A DNA stretch of 58,664 nt from Candidatus Saccharimonadota bacterium (GTDB taxonomy: Bacteria; Patescibacteriota; Saccharimonadia; Saccharimonadales; Saccharimonadaceae), in the NCBI GenBank assembly GCA_900556885.1, contig UNSQ01000002.1, positions 1 through 58,664 on the forward strand, read 5' to 3'. Shown here in pieces: positions 14,968 through 24,244 of the stretch (positions within the stretch are counted from its first letter, which is position 1; each line of letters begins with the position of its first letter). A model generated the notes under the pieces. The model worked only from the letters and a program-made list of their open reading frames with translations. It had not been told where the DNA came from and searched no databases. A program made the translations under genes and the position numbers.

Positions 14968-15929
14968 TGGCAAAAATCATCACCGTTGGTGCGGCGATTC
15001 AAGACGTATTTTTAAGTCAATCGGACGCGCTGACGCCAGTTTGTGAAAGTCCAGAACACTGTTTTGCACGGTTGGATTTGGGGGCGAAAGCCGACGTAAA
15101 CCAGATTCATTTTTCAACTGGCGGTGGTGCTACAAACGCCGCGGTAACGTTTTCTAGGCAAGGGCATTACGCTAGTTTTATGGGAGCAATCGGCCATGAT
15201 CCAGCGGGACAAGCGGTAATTGCGGATTTGGATAAGGAAAATATTGACACACATTTGGTGCGATATTCACCAAAATACAGTACGGGATATTCGGTGTTGT
15301 TGTTAGCCTCAAACGGCGAGCGAACAATATTGACATACCGTGGCGCTTCGACTCATTATCATGAGGCGGATTTTGATTTGTCTGAAGAGGACGCGGATTG
15401 GCTATACGTTTCAACTTTGGCGGGAAATATGCCGATGCTTCATAAATTATTCCAACAAGCCAAACGTCGTGATATGAAAATTTGCTTTAATCCTGGGAAG
15501 AAGGAATTGGCACAAAAAGATAAATTGCTGGGATTATTGTCTGATGTTGATGTTTTAACTTTGAACAAAGAAGAGATGCAACAGTTGGTGTCTGGCGAGG
15601 ATTTGGACGCCTTGGTTGGAAGAGGCTTGAGATTAGTTCCAGTCGTCTTGGTGACGGACGGCGTAAACGGCTCAATTGCAAGCGACGGAAAAACTATCGT
15701 GCGAGCGCTGATGTACGACGACAGACCGTCAATTGACAGAACCGGCGCTGGAGATGCGTTTGCGTCGGGATTTTTGAGCGAATGGGCGCGAAGTGGCAAC
15801 TTGAAAAATTCTGTGATTATGGGCAGTGCGAATGCTAGTTCGGTGGTTATGAAAATTGGAGCAAAGGCTGGAATTTTATATGCTGGCACGGTGCTTCATA
15901 CTATGCCAATTCAAGAAAGGGAAATATAA
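14967..15929 (+). CDS. PfkB family carbohydrate kinase
   Basis: 320 residues, ribokinase fold. The family signature is complete: FSTGGGATNAAVTFSRQG near residues 49-66 and DRTGAGDAFASGFLSEW near 263-279, where the Asp of GAGD is the catalytic base and GAG forms the anion hole. Substrates of the family include ribose, fructose, fructose 6-phosphate and nucleosides. Specificity cannot be read directly. Coupling (TAATG) to an aldolase and nearness to rpiB suggest a ribose or hexose-phosphate substrate. Confidence 0.85.
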   Translation: MAKIITVGAAIQDVFLSQSDALTPVCESPEHCFARLDLGAKADVNQIHFSTGGGATNAAVTFSRQGHYASFMGAIGHDPAGQAVIADLDKENIDTHLVRYSPKYSTGYSVLLLASNGERTILTYRGASTHYHEADFDLSEEDADWLYVSTLAGNMPMLHKLFQQAKRRDMKICFNPGKKELAQKDKLLGLLSDVDVLTLNKEEMQQLVSGEDLDALVGRGLRLVPVVLVTDGVNGSIASDGKTIVRALMYDDRPSIDRTGAGDAFASGFLSEWARSGNLKNSVIMGSANASSVVMKIGAKAGILYAGTVLHTMPIQEREI

Positions 15930-16408
15930 TGGCGCAAAATTTGGGAAAATTGTTGGGCGGTGACGTGAAAAAGCGTCGAGCATTAACCGAGCTCAGGCAG
16001 ATGACTAGGGATGATAGCGATGTGCGATTGATTGCGGAAATATTGGCTAGAGCACATTCGATTATTCGGTCTCTAGGTCTGGATCCGTCAAACGCCACAG
16101 CAGAAGAAATTTATCAATCACTAATGGCTATTGCACCGAAAGTGGACAAATGGGCGCCGTTCAAGGCTTCTGAATGGGTGCTTTTGGATATTGATGGTCA
16201 GGTGATTTCGTTTAATCCAATTGACGTTATAAATAATTATCATTGCCAGTTACCTCTGGGAAAGCAGCAAACAACGTATGGCAAGCGAGGTCTGGGATTT
16301 GAGATTACGCGCCGATATAAAAACCACCCGCGCACGTACAATCCAGCCGTAGAGCGAGTGGTATGCCAGGGTGGAATTTGTTGGATTGAGCCGAAACCTA
16401 AGAAATAA
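15929..16408 (+). CDS. Conserved-looking hypothetical protein, 159 residues
   Basis: It starts in the stop codon of the PfkB gene (TAATG), so it is translated from the same message. The N-terminal half is helical (GKLLGGDVKKRRALTELRQMTRDD, then an I/L-rich helix). The C-terminal half has LLDIDGQVISFNPIDVINNYH and a distinctive end with NPAVERVVCQGGICWIEP containing two Cys. No signal peptide or membrane segment is seen. The family is not recognised. Its stop meets the stop of the convergent LOG gene with no gap. Confidence 0.75.
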   Translation: MAQNLGKLLGGDVKKRRALTELRQMTRDDSDVRLIAEILARAHSIIRSLGLDPSNATAEEIYQSLMAIAPKVDKWAPFKASEWVLLDIDGQVISFNPIDVINNYHCQLPLGKQQTTYGKRGLGFEITRRYKNHPRTYNPAVERVVCQGGICWIEPKPKK

Positions 16409-17080
16409 TTATCGGTCGCAACAAGTTCGCTGATTTTTAATTAAATTAACCACCTCTGGAATATCTTCGGTAATTGTGTAGATTTTTTCATCACCGTCAG
16501 AAATTAGCTTATTTGGAAGCATATTTTCGCGCACAAAACCATCCCATTTGCCCCAGAATTTTTTATCGAACAGAACAATTGGCACTGGCGCCATTTTCTT
16601 AGTTTGCGTTAATGTGATAATTTCACAAATTTCATCCATTGTGCCAAATCCGCCAGGGAAACAAACGTACGCGTCAGCCAGAAGCGTCATAACGATTTTT
16701 CGTGGCGCGAAGTGGGTGAATGCGAACGAATCTGTCGTGTAGCTGTTCAATGATTGTTCGTGCGGCAAGCGAATGTTGAATCCGACTGATTCTCCGCCAG
16801 CTTCCATAGCGCCGCGGTTTGCTGCTTCCATAATTCCGCCACCACCGCCGGTGATGATTGTGTAGCCTTCTTTAGCTAATTGAAATGCTAAATCTTTGGC
16901 TTTTTGATAATATTCATTATCTTCAGTTGTCCTGGCCGACCCAAAAAAAGTTACGGTTTTATGATATTTTTGGAGAATTTCATAGCCAGCATGAATTTCA
17001 TCATCAACTTTTCCCAACCTGAACATCGCAGCCTGAAGCTGTAATTCGCGCGGAATACAAACATTTTTCGGTGTCATCAT
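16409..17080 (-). CDS. LOG family protein (Rossmann fold, TIGR00730-type)
   Basis: 223 residues. The LOG signature PGGFGTMDEICE is complete, with GGGGGIMEAANRGA upstream, the nucleotide-binding and catalytic region of this family. Members hydrolyse nucleoside 5'-monophosphates to base and ribose 5-phosphate (cytokinin-activating LOG enzymes, PpnN-like). In a nucleotide-scavenging bacterium this could feed ribose 5-phosphate to the neighbouring pathway, which is inference. The start is the second or third codon of ATG-ATG-ACA after AAAAAGGAT. It converges on the 159-residue gene. Confidence 0.9.
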   Translation of the reverse strand: MMTPKNVCIPRELQLQAAMFRLGKVDDEIHAGYEILQKYHKTVTFFGSARTTEDNEYYQKAKDLAFQLAKEGYTIITGGGGGIMEAANRGAMEAGGESVGFNIRLPHEQSLNSYTTDSFAFTHFAPRKIVMTLLADAYVCFPGGFGTMDEICEIITLTQTKKMAPVPIVLFDKKFWGKWDGFVRENMLPNKLISDGDEKIYTITEDIPEVVNLIKNQRTCCDR

Positions 17081-17145
17081 TATCCTTTTTATTTTATGAT
17101 TTTAACTTTATTACTATATCATAAAATGCCTATGGTTACAATACG

Positions 17146-17174
17146 TTGACGGCAAATAATCCATCATATACAAT
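17146..17174 (+). promoter_or_regulatory. Promoter of the single-pass membrane protein gene
   Basis: TTGACG (17146-17151), a 17-nt spacer and TACAAT (17169-17174), then a leader with TGGAGG at 17190-17195 before the ATG at 17201. Confidence 0.6.
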
Positions 17175-17200
17175 CAAAGCACAATCTAAATGGAGGTTTC

Positions 17201-17800
17201 ATGGAAAACAAATCAACGGCTAATAAATGGCTGATCGCAGCGGTGATTGTTATGGGCATAATCATTGTTGCTATGGCTACTTGGATAATTGCTGGCGCTG
17301 TGTATAAGGACAAGGATTCCAGCGCTTCGGTAAAAAGTAGCCAGATAAAGAAGGATTCATCTGATTCACTGGAAAAAACTCGCGGTGAAGGCGAGGAGTC
17401 GTCAAACGAGGCAAAGAAAGAGTATAAAGATTTCCGAACCAAAGGCGACGGTACGGGCATTCGTTTAACTTCAGCGAGCGATGTCGATAAGTTGGATATT
17501 GATAGCTCTTTGAAGAAGTTCTTGAAGTCTAAAGTTGGTCAGCCAATTCCAGAACGTGAAGGTTCAGTATATGAGCCAATTATTGACCGTGCATACGGAA
17601 AATATGCGGCAGTATATGGCTTGACGAATGCTTATACTATCATCGGACCAAAGAACGGCACTGGTGAAATTGCAATTGTTGCGGGCACACAGCAAGGTGG
17701 CATGCCGTGCTCAGACTTGAAATCTGCGTCGGTTCCGAGTCGTTTGGTTGACGGCAAATGTGAAGTTTCTGGCTCGTCTCAAACTTATAGCCAAGACTAG
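17201..17800 (+). CDS. Membrane-anchored extracytoplasmic protein of unknown function
   Basis: 199 residues. One hydrophobic segment (about 11-34, LIAAVIVMGIIIVAMATWIIAGAVY) is preceded by a short Lys-containing cytoplasmic end. A Ser/Lys/Glu-rich linker (about 38-80) follows, then a compact domain (about 90-185) with a pair of Cys (MPCSDL, GKCEVS) that could form a disulfide outside the cell. The family is not recognised. It has its own consensus-like promoter and good Shine-Dalgarno site, so it may be well expressed. uvrB follows after 27 nt with its own -10 box. Confidence 0.75.
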   Translation: MENKSTANKWLIAAVIVMGIIIVAMATWIIAGAVYKDKDSSASVKSSQIKKDSSDSLEKTRGEGEESSNEAKKEYKDFRTKGDGTGIRLTSASDVDKLDIDSSLKKFLKSKVGQPIPEREGSVYEPIIDRAYGKYAAVYGLTNAYTIIGPKNGTGEIAIVAGTQQGGMPCSDLKSASVPSRLVDGKCEVSGSSQTYSQD

Positions 17801-17810
17801 TTTTCATAAA

Positions 17811-17847
17811 TATAGTAAAATAGAGAGGTGAATAAATTTCGCCTCTC
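17811..17847 (+). promoter_or_regulatory. uvrB promoter and start-codon hairpin
   Basis: The TATAGT box (17811-17816) predicts a transcript starting around 17823. There GAGAGGTGAA (17823-17832) pairs with TTCGCCTCTC (17838-17847) through a 10-bp stem (one G-U) and a 5-nt loop. The GTG start codon (17828-17830) and the only ribosome-site-like bases (GAGAGG) are both inside the stem. Translation of uvrB may therefore depend on opening a hairpin at the extreme 5' end of the message. Confidence 0.5.
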
Positions 17848-19798
17848 TTCTTCATATCAGCCCACGGGCGACCAGCCGCGAGCAATTGCTCAATTAGTCG
17901 ATGGTTTGGAAAAAGGTCAGCGCGAGCAGACTTTGCTGGGCGTGACTGGTTCAGGGAAGACGTTTACGATGGCGAATATTATCGCTAAGCGCAATGTGCC
18001 GACGCTGGTTTTGGCGCACAATAAGACCTTGGCGGCGCAACTTTTTTCTGAGTTTAAGGAATTTTTTCCGGACAATGAAGTTCACTATTTTGTTAGTTAT
18101 TTTGACTACTATCAGCCAGAGGCGTACATCGCTTCAAGCGACACTTACATTGAAAAAGATTCGAAAATCAACGACGAGATTGATCGGCTTAGACACGCTG
18201 CGACTTCTGCGTTGCTTACACGCCGCGACGTAATTATCGTGGCGAGTGTGAGTTGTATTTACGGCATTGGTTCGCCAGAAACTTACGCCGATATGGCTAT
18301 TAAATTGACCGTTGGTGAGCGCCGAGTTCAGGACAAGTTTATCCGCCTATTGACCGACATTCAGTATAAACGCAATGACATTGATTTTGCGCGCGGAACT
18401 TTTCGGGTGCGCGGCGATGTTGTGGATATTTTTCCGGCAGGTCAAGATACTGCGGTTCGCGTGGAATTCTTTGGCGATGAAATTGAGCGGCTGACGAAGA
18501 TCGACCCTTTGACTGGCGAGATTTTGGATCGACCAGACCAATTGACAATTTTCCCGTCCAGCCACTATTCGACGCCACGTGAGCGAATTGAAAAAGCGAT
18601 TGTTGGAATTGAGAATGAGTTTAATCAGCGACTGAAATGGTTTGAGGATAATGGCAAGTTTTTAGAGGCGCAAAGGCTAAGTCAGCGTACCAAATATGAC
18701 TTGGAGATGTTGAAGGAAACTGGTTTCGTGAAGGGGATTGAGAATTATTCGCGCTATTTGACCGACCGAGAACCTGGCGAGCAGCCTGCGACTTTGATTG
18801 ATTATTTTCCGGACGATTGGTTGCTTTTGGTTGACGAGTCGCACATGACACTGCCGCAAGTTCGAGGAATGTATAACGGTGATCGCGCCCGTAAGGAAGT
18901 TTTGGTTGAGCATGGTTTTCGTCTTCCGAGCGCGCTAGATAATCGCCCGCTTCGATTTGACGAGTTCAATCAGCATATTCATCAGGCAATTTATGTTTCC
19001 GCCACGCCGGGAGATTATGAACTTTCTCATTCGCCAAAGCCAGCTGAGCAGCTTATTCGGCCGACTGGACTGCTTGATCCGCCAATTGAAGTTCGACCGA
19101 CCGACGGGCAGGTTGATGATTTGATGGAGGAAATTCGCCAGACGATTGCAAAAGGTCATCGCGTGTTGGTGACGACATTAACCAAGCGAATGGCGGAGGA
19201 TTTGAGCGCTTATTTGACGGAAAACGGCGTGAGGACAGCGTATTTGCATAGCGAAATTGATACGCTGGAACGTGGCGATATTCTGAAAGATTTGCGGCTT
19301 GGAACGTATGACGTGCTGGTCGGAATTAATCTATTGCGTGAAGGTTTGGACCTTCCGGAGGTCAGTTTGGTGGCAATTATGGACGCCGACAAAGAAGGTT
19401 TCTTGCGTAGTGAGCAGGCTTTAATTCAGACAATTGGACGGGCGGCGCGACACGTTGATGGGCGAGTTATTATGTATGGCGACAATGTTACGGATAGTAT
19501 GCGTCGAGCAATTGACGAAACGAATCGGCGTCGGGCAATTCAGCAGAAATATAACGAAGAGCATAATATTACGCCGCAAACTATTCAGAAGAAAATTGAT
19601 GACGGTTTGCGCTCGATTATTCCGCAGAAAGAGTCTGATAAAAAGCCAAAGCTTAACCTGAAGAAAATTCCAAAAGACGAATATCCGGCTTTGATTAAAG
19701 ATCTGACGGCGCAAATGGAATTACATAGTGCTAATTTGGAATTTGAAAAAGCGGCAGAACTGCGTGATTTAATTGCAGAAATTCGTCATACGATGTAG
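17828..19798 (+). CDS. uvrB: UvrABC system protein B
   Basis: 656 residues, the helicase-like damage-verification subunit of nucleotide excision repair. It has Walker [16 protein letters not shown] (about 38-52), the beta-hairpin region [19 protein letters not shown], the DESH box, motif V/VI features ([26 protein letters not shown]) and a C-terminal UVR motif ([17 protein letters not shown]) that contacts UvrC. The GTG start is chosen because the N-terminus ([17 protein letters not shown]) then aligns with the usual UvrB beginning. uvrA and uvrC are not in the window. Confidence 0.97.
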   Translation: MNKFRLSSSYQPTGDQPRAIAQLVDGLEKGQREQTLLGVTGSGKTFTMANIIAKRNVPTLVLAHNKTLAAQLFSEFKEFFPDNEVHYFVSYFDYYQPEAYIASSDTYIEKDSKINDEIDRLRHAATSALLTRRDVIIVASVSCIYGIGSPETYADMAIKLTVGERRVQDKFIRLLTDIQYKRNDIDFARGTFRVRGDVVDIFPAGQDTAVRVEFFGDEIERLTKIDPLTGEILDRPDQLTIFPSSHYSTPRERIEKAIVGIENEFNQRLKWFEDNGKFLEAQRLSQRTKYDLEMLKETGFVKGIENYSRYLTDREPGEQPATLIDYFPDDWLLLVDESHMTLPQVRGMYNGDRARKEVLVEHGFRLPSALDNRPLRFDEFNQHIHQAIYVSATPGDYELSHSPKPAEQLIRPTGLLDPPIEVRPTDGQVDDLMEEIRQTIAKGHRVLVTTLTKRMAEDLSAYLTENGVRTAYLHSEIDTLERGDILKDLRLGTYDVLVGINLLREGLDLPEVSLVAIMDADKEGFLRSEQALIQTIGRAARHVDGRVIMYGDNVTDSMRRAIDETNRRRAIQQKYNEEHNITPQTIQKKIDDGLRSIIPQKESDKKPKLNLKKIPKDEYPALIKDLTAQMELHSANLEFEKAAELRDLIAEIRHTM

Positions 19799-19828
19799 AA
19801 TAAAAATATTATTAGATTAGGAGGGATT

Positions 19829-20620
19829 ATGGCAACAAAAGAACAACCACAGCCAACAAACGTCGCGCAACCAGAAATGCCGATGCAACCAAATGCTTAC
19901 CAAGCATATCCACAATACGCATATGAAGACCCAAATAAGGGCAAAGCAAAGATGCTAACTTTGGAATACGCTTTAGCAATGGGCTCGGCAATTGTTTCAA
20001 TCATGTTGCTGATTGACATCATAACTAAGGTGTTTGGTTTGTGGACGAATTCAACATCAATGTTATTAAGAAGTGTCGGCGGATTTTTCGCGCCATCAAT
20101 GGTAACTCAGGGAACGGGAATTATTGCAGCGTCAGTGTTTGCTGTACTTTTGGCTGTATTGTCACTAGTTCTATTCTCTCGCGTATCAAAAGCTGTTCCG
20201 GAGCGTGAAGGCTACACAAAGCGAACAGCTTACAAATTGGTAACTTACGGCGGTTTGGCTGCTTTGATCATTCCAGCTGTCGACTTGGCTGCTCGATTGG
20301 TAAGCATTTTGATCAACTCATTGCTATTTATCGGCGTTGGTGACGGTGGCGAATTCTATAAGAGTTTGTACTTGGGTGAATTCTTGCCATACGCATTAGC
20401 TCTTGCGATTGTTGCTACTAGCGCTTACTTTATTTGCCAAATTGTCAAAGGACGCAACATGTCAAAGGCTTTGTCTTTGATGTTGATTGTGGCTTCTTCT
20501 GTCGTATTATTGACTGGCGCTATCACAATCGCCGTTAAGGCGCACGACACGGGCAGCTCAGTAAAGACTGTTCCATCAGATTACAGTCGCTACAAGAACT
20601 ACCAAGATTACTCAATGTAA
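19829..20620 (+). CDS. Five-pass membrane protein of unknown function
   Basis: 263 residues. The N-terminal ~45 residues are cytoplasm-like and rich in Pro, Gln and Tyr (repeats such as PQPTN, QAYPQYAY). Five hydrophobic segments follow at about 50-72, 98-120, 137-160, 189-210 and 218-241. The family is uncertain; the topology resembles DUF5671-type membrane proteins, but I cannot confirm it. The start has a strong AGGAGGGATT ribosome site. A terminator follows directly. It could be cotranscribed with uvrB (30-nt gap), although the functional link is not obvious. Confidence 0.75.
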   Translation: MATKEQPQPTNVAQPEMPMQPNAYQAYPQYAYEDPNKGKAKMLTLEYALAMGSAIVSIMLLIDIITKVFGLWTNSTSMLLRSVGGFFAPSMVTQGTGIIAASVFAVLLAVLSLVLFSRVSKAVPEREGYTKRTAYKLVTYGGLAALIIPAVDLAARLVSILINSLLFIGVGDGGEFYKSLYLGEFLPYALALAIVATSAYFICQIVKGRNMSKALSLMLIVASSVVLLTGAITIAVKAHDTGSSVKTVPSDYSRYKNYQDYSM

Positions 20621-20639
20621 TAAAACCCGGAAAAATAAA

Positions 20640-20668
20640 GTCGCTCACTTTGATGGGCGGCTTTTTTT
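20640..20668 (+). terminator. Intrinsic terminator after the five-pass membrane protein gene
   Basis: GTCGCTC (20640-20646) and GGGCGGC (20655-20661) form a 7-bp stem with G-U pairs, followed by seven T (20662-20668). The gatC promoter begins within 10 nt. Confidence 0.8.
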
Positions 20669-20670
20669 AG

Positions 20671-20685
20671 TGGTATAATATTGAT
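20671..20685 (+). promoter_or_regulatory. Extended -10 leaderless promoter of the gatCAB operon
   Basis: TGG-TATAAT (20671-20679), then ATTGAT and the ATG at 20686. The spacing is exactly six bases and there is no Shine-Dalgarno site. Confidence 0.65.
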
Positions 20686-20973
20686 ATGATAACTATTTCT
20701 ACCAGCGATATTCAGCACTTGGCGAGTTTGAGTAGTCTGGCATTGACTGATGACGAAACCGACGGACTGCGCCAAGATTTGGAAAATATAATTGGCTATA
20801 TTGAGCAGTTGGGCGAGCTTGACGTGTCGGGTGTTGAGCCGACTTATCAAGTTACGGGACTGAGCAATGTTTGGCGCGAAGATGAAGTTCAGGCGGGAAT
20901 TCCCGTTGAAAAGTTGCTCGATTTGGCGCCAGAAAAACAGAATAACCAAGTGAAAGTTCCGCAGGTATTGTAA
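20686..20973 (+). CDS. gatC: Asp-tRNA(Asn)/Glu-tRNA(Gln) amidotransferase subunit C
   Basis: 95 residues, the small scaffold subunit of the GatCAB complex, which converts misacylated Glu-tRNA-Gln (and often Asp-tRNA-Asn) to the correct amide. The family pattern is visible: an N-terminal helix (SDIQHLASLSSLALTDDE), LENIIGYIEQLGELDVSGVEPT, and a C-terminal segment with WREDEV. It is the first gene of the operon, and gatA starts in its stop codon (TAATG). Confidence 0.93.
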   Translation: MITISTSDIQHLASLSSLALTDDETDGLRQDLENIIGYIEQLGELDVSGVEPTYQVTGLSNVWREDEVQAGIPVEKLLDLAPEKQNNQVKVPQVL

Positions 20974-22343
20974 TGAGTAAGATTAGTGATTTTATCGGCA
21001 AGAGCGCGGTCGAGAACGTAAAAGAAGCGTTGCGACGAGCGCGTGAAATTGAGGAATATAATGCGCTGCTTAGCTTGACGGAAGAGCGTGCGCTGGAGCG
21101 TGCAGCCAAGGTTGATGCTGGCGAGATTTCTGGACGATTGGCGGGCGTTCCATTTGTTGTGAAGGACAATTTTTTGGCGTTTGGTACGCCAACGACTGCC
21201 GCTTCAAAAATGCTAGAAAACTTTAATGCGCCATTACAGGCGACGGCCGTTGAAAAATTGGAAGCGGAAGGTGCGATTTGCATCGGTAAGGCGAATTTGG
21301 ATGCTTTTGCACACGGCGGTTCGACGGAAAACTCGGCATTCGGCCCAACGAAGAACGCTGCAGATGAAACGCGAGTTGCTGGTGGGTCATCTGGTGGATC
21401 GGCGGTAGTTACGGCGCTTGACGTGGTTCCATTTGCGCTTGGTACGGACACTGGCGGTTCAATTCGCCAGCCAGCCAGCTTTAACGGAGTGGTTGGAATT
21501 AAGCCGACTTACGGAGCGGTTAGTCGTTATGGCGTAGTGGCGATGGCATCAAGCACGGACACAATTGGTTGTTTTGCTACGAACGCAGAAGATACTGATT
21601 TAGTGATGGAAATTATGGCTGGTCGCGATGATAAAGATATGACGACTTTGCCTGATTTTTGGAATAACCAGCCAGAATTTGCAAGGAAAAAAATAGGTCT
21701 GGTCAAGCAATGTATGACCGATGACGTGGACGCGGAAGTTCGCCAAAAAACGCTTGATTATGCGAAGAAATTGAAGCAGCTTGGCTACGAAATTGAAGAA
21801 GTGGATTTGAGCATGATGCAACATTCTCTGGCGATGTATTACATAATTGTGCCGGCGGAATTGTCTTCGAATTTGGCGCGATATGACGGCGTGCGATACG
21901 GCCATCGAGCAGCGGAAGTAAAGACTTTAGCGGAGCTTTACGGTCGCAGTCGAAATGAAGGTTTCATGACTGAAAATAAACGACGAATTATGATAGGAAG
22001 CTTCGTATTGTCAAGTGGATTCTTTGACGCTTACTATATGCAGGCTCAAAAAGCCAGGACGTTGTTGATTGACGAGTTTAAGAAGTTATTTACCGAATAT
22101 GACGCACTATTAATGCCGGTTGCGCCGACTCCTGCGTTTAAGATTGGGGAGAATGCTAGCGATCCGATAAAAATGTACCTGGCGGACATTATGACCGTGC
22201 CAGCAAGCTTGGCTGGACTTCCTGCGGTTGCCGCGCCAGCTGGAAATAGTGATGAAGGATTGCCAATTGGCGTGCAGCTTATTGGCGATTACAAGTCGGA
22301 CAAGAACTTGCTGAAGCTAGTTTCGGAAGTGGAGAAGATTTGA
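20973..22343 (+). CDS. gatA: Asp-tRNA(Asn)/Glu-tRNA(Gln) amidotransferase subunit A
   Basis: 456 residues, the amidase subunit that releases ammonia from glutamine or asparagine. The amidase signature is present: catalytic Lys in VPFVVKDNF, GGSSGGSAV with the cis-Ser, and GTDTGGSIRQPASFNGVVG with the nucleophilic Ser. The C-terminal MPVAPTPAF and GLPIGVQLIG are typical. Length is slightly below the usual 480 or so. Overlaps gatC and the next ORF by single bases. Confidence 0.95.
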   Translation: MSKISDFIGKSAVENVKEALRRAREIEEYNALLSLTEERALERAAKVDAGEISGRLAGVPFVVKDNFLAFGTPTTAASKMLENFNAPLQATAVEKLEAEGAICIGKANLDAFAHGGSTENSAFGPTKNAADETRVAGGSSGGSAVVTALDVVPFALGTDTGGSIRQPASFNGVVGIKPTYGAVSRYGVVAMASSTDTIGCFATNAEDTDLVMEIMAGRDDKDMTTLPDFWNNQPEFARKKIGLVKQCMTDDVDAEVRQKTLDYAKKLKQLGYEIEEVDLSMMQHSLAMYYIIVPAELSSNLARYDGVRYGHRAAEVKTLAELYGRSRNEGFMTENKRRIMIGSFVLSSGFFDAYYMQAQKARTLLIDEFKKLFTEYDALLMPVAPTPAFKIGENASDPIKMYLADIMTVPASLAGLPAVAAPAGNSDEGLPIGVQLIGDYKSDKNLLKLVSEVEKI

Positions 22344-22762
22344 TGGACGGATTGATAGTCGCGATAGTTGTTGCGGCGTTGATTATCGGCGCCTTGCTGA
22401 TGATTTTCATTCAATTGACTTCTCGTGGTCGCGGTCAAATTGACAAAGAAATGTATCAGAGGGTTTGGCGGCAAATTTTGCGCAATGTCGAAACCAGAAA
22501 ATCGGAAAGTATGCAGATGGCGATAATGAAGGCGGACAAGTTGCTGGACAAAGCTATGCGCGACTGCGGCGTGGCTGGCGAAACGATGGGCGAACGTATG
22601 AAATCTCGCAAGGGATATTGGAGCGATGAAAATGGGCTTTGGGCGGCGCATAAATTGCGTAATCAAATTGCCCACGAAACGAACGTAACGGTAACAGCGC
22701 AGAGTTTTCGTCGAGCTATGGCGAGTTTTGAACAGGCATTAAAAGATTTGGGAGCATTATAA
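22343..22762 (+). CDS. Membrane-anchored hypothetical protein inside the gatCAB operon
   Basis: 139 residues. One N-terminal membrane segment (about 4-26, LIVAIVVAALIIGALLMIFIQL) is followed by a basic helical cytoplasmic domain (RGRGQIDKEMYQRVWRQIL..., AAHKLRNQIAHETNVTV, FRRAMASFEQALKDLG). The RNQIAHE sequence resembles HEPN-like helical bundles only superficially. It starts in the gatA stop codon (TGATG), and gatB starts in its stop codon (TAATG), so it is translationally coupled to both. It may tether or modulate the amidotransferase, or simply share its message; I cannot distinguish these. Confidence 0.75.
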   Translation: MDGLIVAIVVAALIIGALLMIFIQLTSRGRGQIDKEMYQRVWRQILRNVETRKSESMQMAIMKADKLLDKAMRDCGVAGETMGERMKSRKGYWSDENGLWAAHKLRNQIAHETNVTVTAQSFRRAMASFEQALKDLGAL

Positions 22763-24210
22763 TGAGTGTATATGACGATTATGAAATGACAATTGGTATC
22801 GAATGCCACGTTCAGCTGGCGACAAAAACCAAGCTATTTAGCCCGGCCGATAATGACGCTCGCGACGCTGAGCCGAATACTAAGACGCATCAGATTGATT
22901 TTGGTTTGCCGGGGACGTTACCAGTTTTGAACAAGCACGCCGTTGAGCTGGCGGTTCGCGCTGGAAAAGCCTTGAATTCGCCAATTGCACACGTTAGCCG
23001 ATTTGACCGAAAACATTATTTTTATCCAGATTTACCAAAGGGCTATCAGACTTCACAGATGTATAATCCGATTATTTTGGCTGGATATGTCGATGCGCCG
23101 CTGGAAGATAGTTCTTTGAAACGTGTGCGAATTGACCATGCTCATATGGAGGAAGATGCTGGTAAACTGACACATCACGACGGCTATTCGCTAGTCGATC
23201 TTAACCGCGCCGGCACGCCGCTGATTGAGATTGTTTCTGAGCCGGATATGCATTCGGCTGAAGAGGCCAAAGCTTACGTTTCGGAGCTTCATAAATTGAT
23301 GGTTTACGCGGGCGTGACTTACGGTAATTTGTACCACGGAAATATGCGATTTGACGTTAATATTTCAGTGGCAAAAAAGGGTGCGACCGAGCTTGGAAAG
23401 CGCGCAGAAATTAAGAATCTCAATTCCTTCCGCAGCGTTGAGAGGGCGGCTGAGTACGAGTTCAAGCGCCAAGTCGATATTTTGGAGCGTGGCGAAGAAG
23501 TTGTTCAGGAAACCAGAGGCTGGAATGATGACAAGCAGATAACTATTTCTCAGAGGTCAAAGGAGGACGCTCAGGATTATCGTTATATGCCAGATCCAGA
23601 TATTCCGCCAGTTGTGTTGACTGACGAGGTGATTGCTGAAATTCAGTCCAAGGTGCCGATGCTTCCGGGTGAATATAGGGAAAAATGGAGCGCGCTAAAC
23701 TTGGATAAATCTGTTATCAATTCGCTTTTGTCTAATCAGGATTATGCCCAGATTACATTGGAAGTTCAGGAAAAGTCGGGCGAGGCGTCCGCTAAGCGAG
23801 TCGCGCATTGGTTTGCGAGCGCATTGACAACTTCCGATGAAGATGACGCGCAAACGGACAATGAATCTACACGCGTGGCAGTTGACGATTTGATAGAATT
23901 GGCTGAAATGACAGAAAAGTCTGAAGTTTCCAGCACGAATGCGAAGGAGCTATTCAATGAGCTTTTGGCTGGCGCGAAAAATCCGCGTAAGCTTGCCGAA
24001 GAGAAGAATTTGTTGCAGGTTTCTGATGAATCGGCGATTGCTGCAATCGTTGACGAAGTTCTGAGCGATCCAGCTTCGGCGGCGTCGATTGCAGACATCA
24101 AGGCTGGAAAAGATAAGGCTATTGGCTATTTGGTTGGGCAAGTCATGAAGAAGTCTAAGGGTCAAGCCAACCCAAGCCTTGCTCAGAAACTGATTCGCGA
24201 GAAACTTTAG
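22762..24210 (+). CDS. gatB: Asp-tRNA(Asn)/Glu-tRNA(Gln) amidotransferase subunit B
   Basis: 482 residues. This subunit binds the misacylated tRNA and holds the kinase/transamidase site that activates the tRNA-bound carboxylate. It begins with the family hallmark TIGIECHVQL, then DFGLPGTLPVLN, HYFYPDLPKGYQTSQ, RAGTPLIEIVSEPD, and AEIKNLNSFRSVERA. The C-terminal GatB/YqeY tail domain ends with GYLVGQVMKKSKGQANPS. The presence of the complex implies an indirect route to Gln-tRNA and/or Asn-tRNA. Confidence 0.96.
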   Translation: MSVYDDYEMTIGIECHVQLATKTKLFSPADNDARDAEPNTKTHQIDFGLPGTLPVLNKHAVELAVRAGKALNSPIAHVSRFDRKHYFYPDLPKGYQTSQMYNPIILAGYVDAPLEDSSLKRVRIDHAHMEEDAGKLTHHDGYSLVDLNRAGTPLIEIVSEPDMHSAEEAKAYVSELHKLMVYAGVTYGNLYHGNMRFDVNISVAKKGATELGKRAEIKNLNSFRSVERAAEYEFKRQVDILERGEEVVQETRGWNDDKQITISQRSKEDAQDYRYMPDPDIPPVVLTDEVIAEIQSKVPMLPGEYREKWSALNLDKSVINSLLSNQDYAQITLEVQEKSGEASAKRVAHWFASALTTSDEDDAQTDNESTRVAVDDLIELAEMTEKSEVSSTNAKELFNELLAGAKNPRKLAEEKNLLQVSDESAIAAIVDEVLSDPASAASIADIKAGKDKAIGYLVGQVMKKSKGQANPSLAQKLIREKL

Positions 24211-24244
24211 AATTGCCGAAATAATAGGGAGTAGGAGCTGAAAT

